Assembly (NCBI GenBank): GCA_943367755.1
Contig: CALRKB020000005.1
Coordinates: forward strand, 1 to 64,000
Origin: PCC-6802 sp943367755
GTDB taxonomy: Bacteria; Cyanobacteriota; Cyanobacteriia; Pseudanabaenales; Pseudanabaenaceae
DNA: 64,000 nt
Direction of reading: 5' to 3'
Part shown: positions 59,515 through 64,000 of the stretch, piece by piece
Layout: every line of letters starts with the position of its first letter
Numbering within the stretch: the stretch's first letter is position 1
Made by a program: the position numbers and the translations under genes
The notes under the pieces: model-generated
Told to the model about the DNA's origin: nothing
Seen by the model: only the letters and a program-made list of their open reading frames with translations
The model's database searches: none

Positions 59515-60129
59515 CTATGGCAAAAAAGTATTTTGATCGCAGTAATCTCGCAGCCAGGTCCTCACAGCATCAGCGATCGCACCATCACTGACATCCTGGG
59601 GCGGGGAATTGCCTATGCGTGTAAATGCCATCGCTAACCGCCATCCTCGCCGCGTATTGGTCAAGAATAACCAGTAGGCTTTTTTGGTGGTATCAAGCTT
59701 GCCAGCAGGTCTTTCCAGGAGTGAGATAAATAACTGTTGGGGATCGTCTGATGGGGGAATTGCTTTGTTCGCATCCGGCGCAGAATTTGTGACAATCGTG
59801 CGATTACCAGCAGCTAAAGATAATGGCCCCACCTCAGGAACCCCCACTGCCACCACCTGCGATTTAAAGCCAAGGCGCGTATAGGTACGGGTGAGGTAGC
59901 CCTGTAAATCCTTGGCGATCGCCTTCGATAGGTCAGTAAAGTTAGATGGGCAAACTCGCTTATTAATGTAATTAGGGGGGCGATTGGGGTTATCGGCACT
60001 AGCAATTGCAGGCATTGCCGCTAAACCAATTTGCAGGCTCAAGTTAAGACCCAGACTAATGCCTAGACTAATGCCCAGACTGGTGCTTAACCCTAACATT
60101 AAGATTTTGATCGATCCCACCACTTGCAT
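59515..60129 (-). CDS. Exported protein of unknown function with repetitive signal peptide
   Basis: 204 residues. The signal peptide contains a repeated 'GISLGISLGLNLSLQIGL' core and should be cleaved near 'AIASADN'. Mature part: 'RVCPSNFTDLSKAIAKDLQG', 'NRTIVTNSAP', 'FISLLERPAGKLDTTKKAYW', 'GWRLAMAFTRIG' and 'WLRDYCDQ', with two Cys that could pair. It resembles a conserved cyanobacterial lumenal or periplasmic family that I cannot name. Divergent from the helicase gene with a short shared promoter. Confidence 0.7.
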   Translation of the reverse strand: MQVVGSIKILMLGLSTSLGISLGISLGLNLSLQIGLAAMPAIASADNPNRPPNYINKRVCPSNFTDLSKAIAKDLQGYLTRTYTRLGFKSQVVAVGVPEVGPLSLAAGNRTIVTNSAPDANKAIPPSDDPQQLFISLLERPAGKLDTTKKAYWLFLTNTRRGWRLAMAFTRIGNSPPQDVSDGAIADAVRTWLRDYCDQNTFLP

Positions 60130-60230
60130 AGATTTGCATCGAGTTGTTTAGAGTTACCAAGTATGAAAGAGGTTCCAGCACTGCACCGTATGGCTATAGT
60201 TCTATGGGCTGTTTCGAGCTTAAGGTTATC

Positions 60231-62912
60231 ATGGTAAAGCTGAAACCATCTTTGCGGCGAATTCGCGTGAACTCTTTAAATCTTAACGAGCTATTCCCCT
60301 TTCAATTAGACCAATTTCAGAAAACCGCGATCGCCGCACTGGATGTTGGTAAGTCAGTGGTTGTCTGTGCCCCTACAGGTTCGGGTAAAACCCTGATCGG
60401 AGAGTATGCCATCTATAGGGCTTTGGCAGATGGTCGCCGGGTATTTTATACCACGCCGCTCAAAGCACTTTCTAATCAAAAATATCGAGATTTTCGCGAT
60501 CGCTTTGGCATCGAGCAAGTGGGACTATTGACGGGTGATACGTCGATCAATCGCGATGCCGCTGTCCTGGTGATGACGACAGAGATATTTCGCAACATGC
60601 TCTATGGCACTTTGATTGGCGAGGTGGGGACATCGTTACACGGTGTGGAGGCGGTGGTGCTGGATGAATGTCACTATATGAACGATCGCCAGCGCGGCAC
60701 GGTATGGGAAGAATCGATCATCTACTGCCCGCCAGAGATTCAACTGGTAGCACTATCGGCAACGGTGGAAAATAGCGCTCAACTGACGGATTGGATCGGG
60801 CGCGTACATGGGCCAACCGAACAAATATATTCTGACTTTCGCCCTGTACCCCTGCAATTTCACTTTTGCCATCCCAAAGGACTATTTCCGCTTCTGGATG
60901 AGTCGCAGAAAAAAATTAATCCGAAGCTGAAGCAAAACATCAGATTCAAAAAAATTGCTAACGCTACGGGTAATGGCAAACCCAGGTCAGCTCGCCAGGA
61001 ATCACCCAGCATTGTTTTCTTACTCTCGCAACTGTATCAGCGAGATATGCTGCCTGCCATTTACTTTATTTTTAGTCGACGGGGCTGCGATCGCGCCGTC
61101 ACCGATCTAGGTAACCTCTCGCTAGTCAACGATGTTGAGGCTGCCCAACTCAAGAGCCAGATCGATGCTTTCTTAACCGCAAATCCTGAAGCTGGACGTG
61201 TGGGACAGGTAGATTCGCTGTATCGGGGTATCGCCGCCCATCATGCTGGTATTTTGCCTGCCTGGAAGGGGCTGGTCGAAGAATTATTCCAGCAGGGACT
61301 GATTAAGGTGGTATTCGCTACCGAAACCTTAGCAGCGGGGATTAATATGCCTGCACGCACAACGGTGATCTCTAGCCTTTCCAAGCGCACCGATCGCGGC
61401 CACCGCTTGCTCACTGCCTCAGAGTTTCTGCAAATGGCGGGTCGAGCGGGTCGGCGCGGTATGGATGCCATTGGTTATGTGGTGACGATGCAAACCCCCT
61501 TTGAAGGAGCCAAAGAAGCGGCATACCTCGCCACAGCTACTGCCGATCCCCTCGTGAGCCAATTTACGCCCAGCTATGGCATGGTACTTAACCTGCTGCA
61601 AACTCACAGTATCGATCAAGCCAGGGAATTAATTGAGCGTAGCTTTGGACAATATCTAGCGGATTTGATCCTAATGCCGCAGACCCAAAACCTGGATACG
61701 ATCGTTACCGAGATCGATCGCCTGGAGCAGGAACTAGCAGGCATAGATGTGAGCTTACTAGAGGCGTATGAAAAGCTGCGCGAGCGTCTGCGTGAAGAGC
61801 GGCGATTGCTCAAAACCCTTAGCCAGCAAGCAGAAGAGCTAAGAATGCGCGAATTGGCGGCCCATGTACCATTTATGCTCACTGGCACGACTGTAACAAT
61901 TCGGTCGCCCAAGGGTATTCTGATCTCATCTGTACTGGTAGCCAAAGTGCCTGGATCGGGTAAATTTCCCTGGCTGATTTGTCTCGGGCAAGATAATCGC
62001 TGGTACGCGATCGCTTACAAAGATGTTGTGGTAATAGGAGGTGTATGGCTAGAAGCAGACATTGCTCACCCGCCGGAAATGGTAGTTAAACCAGGTCATA
62101 CCATGAGCGGTGATGAAGCTAGTGCCCAAATTGCGGCTGGTATTCCCCGACTGGAACTGCCACCGGATGCTCCCGAAGTGCAACAGCAAAGCGATCGGGT
62201 CATCGCACTAGAAATGGAATTAGTCAATCACCCGGTTGAAGCATGGGAAAATCGCAGTAACACGATCAAAAAAGTACGGCATCTGGAGCAACTAAAGCGC
62301 GAGATTGAGTTCAAACGCAGCGTGCTTGATGAGCGGCGGCAGCGTTACTGGCAGGAGTTTCTCAGCCTGGTGCATGTTTTGCAGAGCTTCGGTTATCTTG
62401 AAGATGTGAGGCCAACTGAATCAGGCAACGTTGCGGCTGCTTTACGGGGAGATAATGAGTTATGGTTGGCAATGGCTATGCTTTCCGGCGAATTAGACGA
62501 ACTAGAGCCCCATCACCTGGCAACGGTTTGTGCCGCGATCGTGACCGAAAATAACCGTCCCGACACCTGGACAGATCTGGGTATCTCACCCGCTGTCGAA
62601 GAAGCCTTGGGTAGTTTGCGCCGAACTAAGCAACAACTGATTAAAATGCAGCAGCGACACATGTTGACAATTCCAGTTTGGCTAGAGTATGACTTAGTTG
62701 GTATTGTGGAGCAGTGGGCATTGGGGATGGAGTGGGTGGTACTCTGTAGTCACACCAGTCTGGATGAGGGTGATGTGGTACGCATATTGCGACGTACAAT
62801 AGATCTACTTTGCCAGATTCCCCATGCGCCCAAATTGTCAAATCAACTGATCCAGAATGCAAAACGGGCAATTCAATTGATAGATCGATTCCCAGTCAAT
62901 GAGATAATTTAG
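60231..62912 (+). CDS. Ski2-like DExH-box helicase (DOB1/MTR4-type)
   Basis: 893 residues from ATG 60231 ('MVKLKPSLRRIRVNSLN'); the frame opens at a TTG 60144, less likely. SF2 motifs: 'CAPTGSGKT' (I), 'DECHYMND' (II, DECH), 'ALSATVEN' (III), 'FATETLAAGINMP' (V) and 'QMAGRAGRRGMD' (VI). A coiled region (~500-560) and a C-terminal DSHCT-like domain ('AMLSGELDELEPHHLATVCA') complete the Ski2/Mtr4 plan. Homologues unwind RNA; the cyanobacterial members have been linked to RNA turnover or rRNA processing. No exosome exists in bacteria, so partners are unknown. Confidence 0.9.
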   Translation: MVKLKPSLRRIRVNSLNLNELFPFQLDQFQKTAIAALDVGKSVVVCAPTGSGKTLIGEYAIYRALADGRRVFYTTPLKALSNQKYRDFRDRFGIEQVGLLTGDTSINRDAAVLVMTTEIFRNMLYGTLIGEVGTSLHGVEAVVLDECHYMNDRQRGTVWEESIIYCPPEIQLVALSATVENSAQLTDWIGRVHGPTEQIYSDFRPVPLQFHFCHPKGLFPLLDESQKKINPKLKQNIRFKKIANATGNGKPRSARQESPSIVFLLSQLYQRDMLPAIYFIFSRRGCDRAVTDLGNLSLVNDVEAAQLKSQIDAFLTANPEAGRVGQVDSLYRGIAAHHAGILPAWKGLVEELFQQGLIKVVFATETLAAGINMPARTTVISSLSKRTDRGHRLLTASEFLQMAGRAGRRGMDAIGYVVTMQTPFEGAKEAAYLATATADPLVSQFTPSYGMVLNLLQTHSIDQARELIERSFGQYLADLILMPQTQNLDTIVTEIDRLEQELAGIDVSLLEAYEKLRERLREERRLLKTLSQQAEELRMRELAAHVPFMLTGTTVTIRSPKGILISSVLVAKVPGSGKFPWLICLGQDNRWYAIAYKDVVVIGGVWLEADIAHPPEMVVKPGHTMSGDEASAQIAAGIPRLELPPDAPEVQQQSDRVIALEMELVNHPVEAWENRSNTIKKVRHLEQLKREIEFKRSVLDERRQRYWQEFLSLVHVLQSFGYLEDVRPTESGNVAAALRGDNELWLAMAMLSGELDELEPHHLATVCAAIVTENNRPDTWTDLGISPAVEEALGSLRRTKQQLIKMQQRHMLTIPVWLEYDLVGIVEQWALGMEWVVLCSHTSLDEGDVVRILRRTIDLLCQIPHAPKLSNQLIQNAKRAIQLIDRFPVNEII

Positions 62913-62935
62913 TTTATATGGAAGCTAAGGATTGG

Positions 62936-62957
62936 GGGTAGACATATAAGTCTGCCC
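62936..62957. repeat. Dispersed hairpin GGGTAGAC-N6-GTCTGCCC
   Basis: An 8-bp stem with one G-T pair and loop ATATAA, behind the helicase gene. Same architecture as 47451-47472. Both flanking genes are on the plus strand, so it could end helicase transcription. Confidence 0.55.
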
Positions 62958-63075
62958 GTATAAGTTGATCGGTGTAGGGTGGGCATTGCCAACTGAAGGA
63001 TTTGGGTGGCTAGAAACCCATGTTAGTTCGTAAGTTTGTCGATAATTGCTAGTTTATGTTATGTGAGGTATTTTA

Positions 63076-64000
63076 ATGCGACAAAATCTTTTCTGCCAAT
63101 TTTTCTGCTTAGGTGCAGTACTGGCATCAACAATCCACATATCGCCAGTAACTGCTGAGATCCAGGAGAAAGGGATTAAGGATAACCAATTAGAAGTTGC
63201 ATTTGATACTGAAATATTTACTGAAACATTAGTAGCGCAAAAATCTACTTTCCCAACTAACTCCACAACTAATTCAATAACTAAAACTAATTCCACAACT
63301 AATTCGACGACAAGACTTCAGTCCAAACTCTCAGCTCAAATATTCACAGTGGTGCGGGGTGATGCGACAGAATGGAATAGTATCACACCTACCCTAATGG
63401 GAACAAAGTATAAGGTCTTACCTCTGGAAAACTTGAATAAACAGGCACTTGTGGATGTGAGACTTCTATTGTTACCTAATCTCCAAACTCTGACAGTTGC
63501 ACAGGTTGAGACTTTAAGTGAATGGGTAATTAATGGCGGCAAGCTAATAGTGACTGGCCCCGTTGGGCAGAAATCATCTCCTGACGTCCAGGCGAAATTG
63601 CGCAGTTTGCTTGGTGCTTATTGGCATGGGTATCTAGGTGAACCTACCCATTTACTTGTGCGATCGGATATGTCCTATAGCTGGGCGCTCTCAGTACCTG
63701 GAGTAAATACGACAACGGTTGATAGCGGTGGTACGCTCAAGCCAAGTAGCAGTAAAACTTTGCCAGTTGCCTATTGGAGTGACAATTCCGCCGCAGTTTT
63801 AGCTAATCAGAATGTATTATTTCTGGGTTGGCAGTGGGGTATGGCAAAAGAACGCCAAGCATACGATCGCAGTTGGTTAGTTGCAGCTACCAATCGTCTC
63901 AGTGCTAATGATAATGCGGCGAATTCAGTTAATTCGACTAATGCAATCTCGGCTCGTACTGGTGTAAATACGGGTTACACAAATCCCACATCACCCACAC
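63076..64000 (+). CDS. Partial gene: secreted protein, N-terminal part
   Basis: Open from ATG 63076 to the end of the window (308 codons). Signal peptide 'MRQNLFCQFFCLGAVLA' with likely cleavage near 'PVTAE', then a Thr/Asn/Ser-rich stretch with repeated 'TNSTTNS'. From ~110 a domain follows: 'LLLPNLQTLTVAQVETLSEW', 'NGGKLIVTGPVG' and 'LRSLLGAYWHG', a Rossmann-like glutamine-amidotransferase fold of the sort found in front of secreted glycosyl-hydrolase-like domains in cyanobacteria. The catalytic part, if any, is off the window. Confidence 0.6.
   Translation, partial: MRQNLFCQFFCLGAVLASTIHISPVTAEIQEKGIKDNQLEVAFDTEIFTETLVAQKSTFPTNSTTNSITKTNSTTNSTTRLQSKLSAQIFTVVRGDATEWNSITPTLMGTKYKVLPLENLNKQALVDVRLLLLPNLQTLTVAQVETLSEWVINGGKLIVTGPVGQKSSPDVQAKLRSLLGAYWHGYLGEPTHLLVRSDMSYSWALSVPGVNTTTVDSGGTLKPSSSKTLPVAYWSDNSAAVLANQNVLFLGWQWGMAKERQAYDRSWLVAATNRLSANDNAANSVNSTNAISARTGVNTGYTNPTSPT

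Overview
The window is from a cyanobacterium, probably a filamentous or otherwise gene-rich species that I cannot name. The evidence is the density of the HIP1 octamer GCGATCGC, a ferredoxin-type sulfite reductase, the carboxysome shell protein CcmP, two histidine kinases with bilin-binding GAF domains of cyanobacteriochrome type, and families common in cyanobacteria (zinc-ribbon Ser/Thr kinases, Uma2, RTX, pentapeptide and partner-switching proteins).

Layout. 1-2.8 kb is the end of an integrated mobile element or prophage. It holds a replication-initiator-like gene with three internal 15-nt iterons, a small Cys/His-rich gene, a C5 cytosine methyltransferase whose 3' half is also readable in the +1 frame, and an excisionase-like gene. 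It abuts the 3' end of tRNA-Val(GAC), a typical integration site. 3-7.5 kb: sulfite reductase with a ribbon-helix-helix-like tail, then a long RTX protein. 7.6-14.6 kb is a co-oriented leftward run: OmpR-type regulator, histidine kinase, small PepSY-like membrane protein, Rieske protein, P-type ATPase, PAP2 phosphatase and DgkA. A decayed piece of a second such ATPase lies upstream of the regulator. 14.9-25.6 kb: kinase-FGE fusion, SIMPL protein, short isopropylmalate-synthase-like enzyme, RTX-ceramidase fusion, kinase remnant, BolA, Uma2 and polA.

25.9-37.2 kb is a signalling block: two paralogous hybrid kinases, each with a DXCF-type cyanobacteriochrome GAF, a lone PAS protein between them, then an RsbW-like kinase, a REC-PP2C (RsbU-like) phosphatase and a STAS antagonist. 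These are the parts of a light-gated partner-switching pathway, though the wiring is inference. 37.5-48.5 kb is mostly housekeeping: pentapeptide protein, ccmP, hsp20, nadC, two tandem secreted paralogues, bioD, a membrane Ser/Thr kinase, uvrB, a retropepsin-like protein and a short RHH gene.

48.5-57 kb is the most interesting part. A six-gene leftward operon (PP2C, YegI-like kinase, SIR2-like protein, nicotinamidase-like hydrolase, ADP-ribosylglycohydrolase, vWA protein) is divergent from an NrtR-type Nudix regulator. Two perfect 19-bp palindromes, TAGTGT-N7-ACACTA, lie in the shared promoter region. This joins a kinase/phosphatase/vWA triad of the YegI-YegK-YegL (TerY-P) kind to NAD+ and ADP-ribose chemistry under a regulator whose family senses ADP-ribose. 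The SIR2 gene lacks HIP1 sites, and its canonical catalytic His appears to be Asn. The window ends with a nitrilase-family amidase, a low-complexity-tail membrane protein, an exported protein, a Ski2-like helicase and the start of a secreted protein that runs off the edge. Short inverted repeats of two families are scattered between genes.
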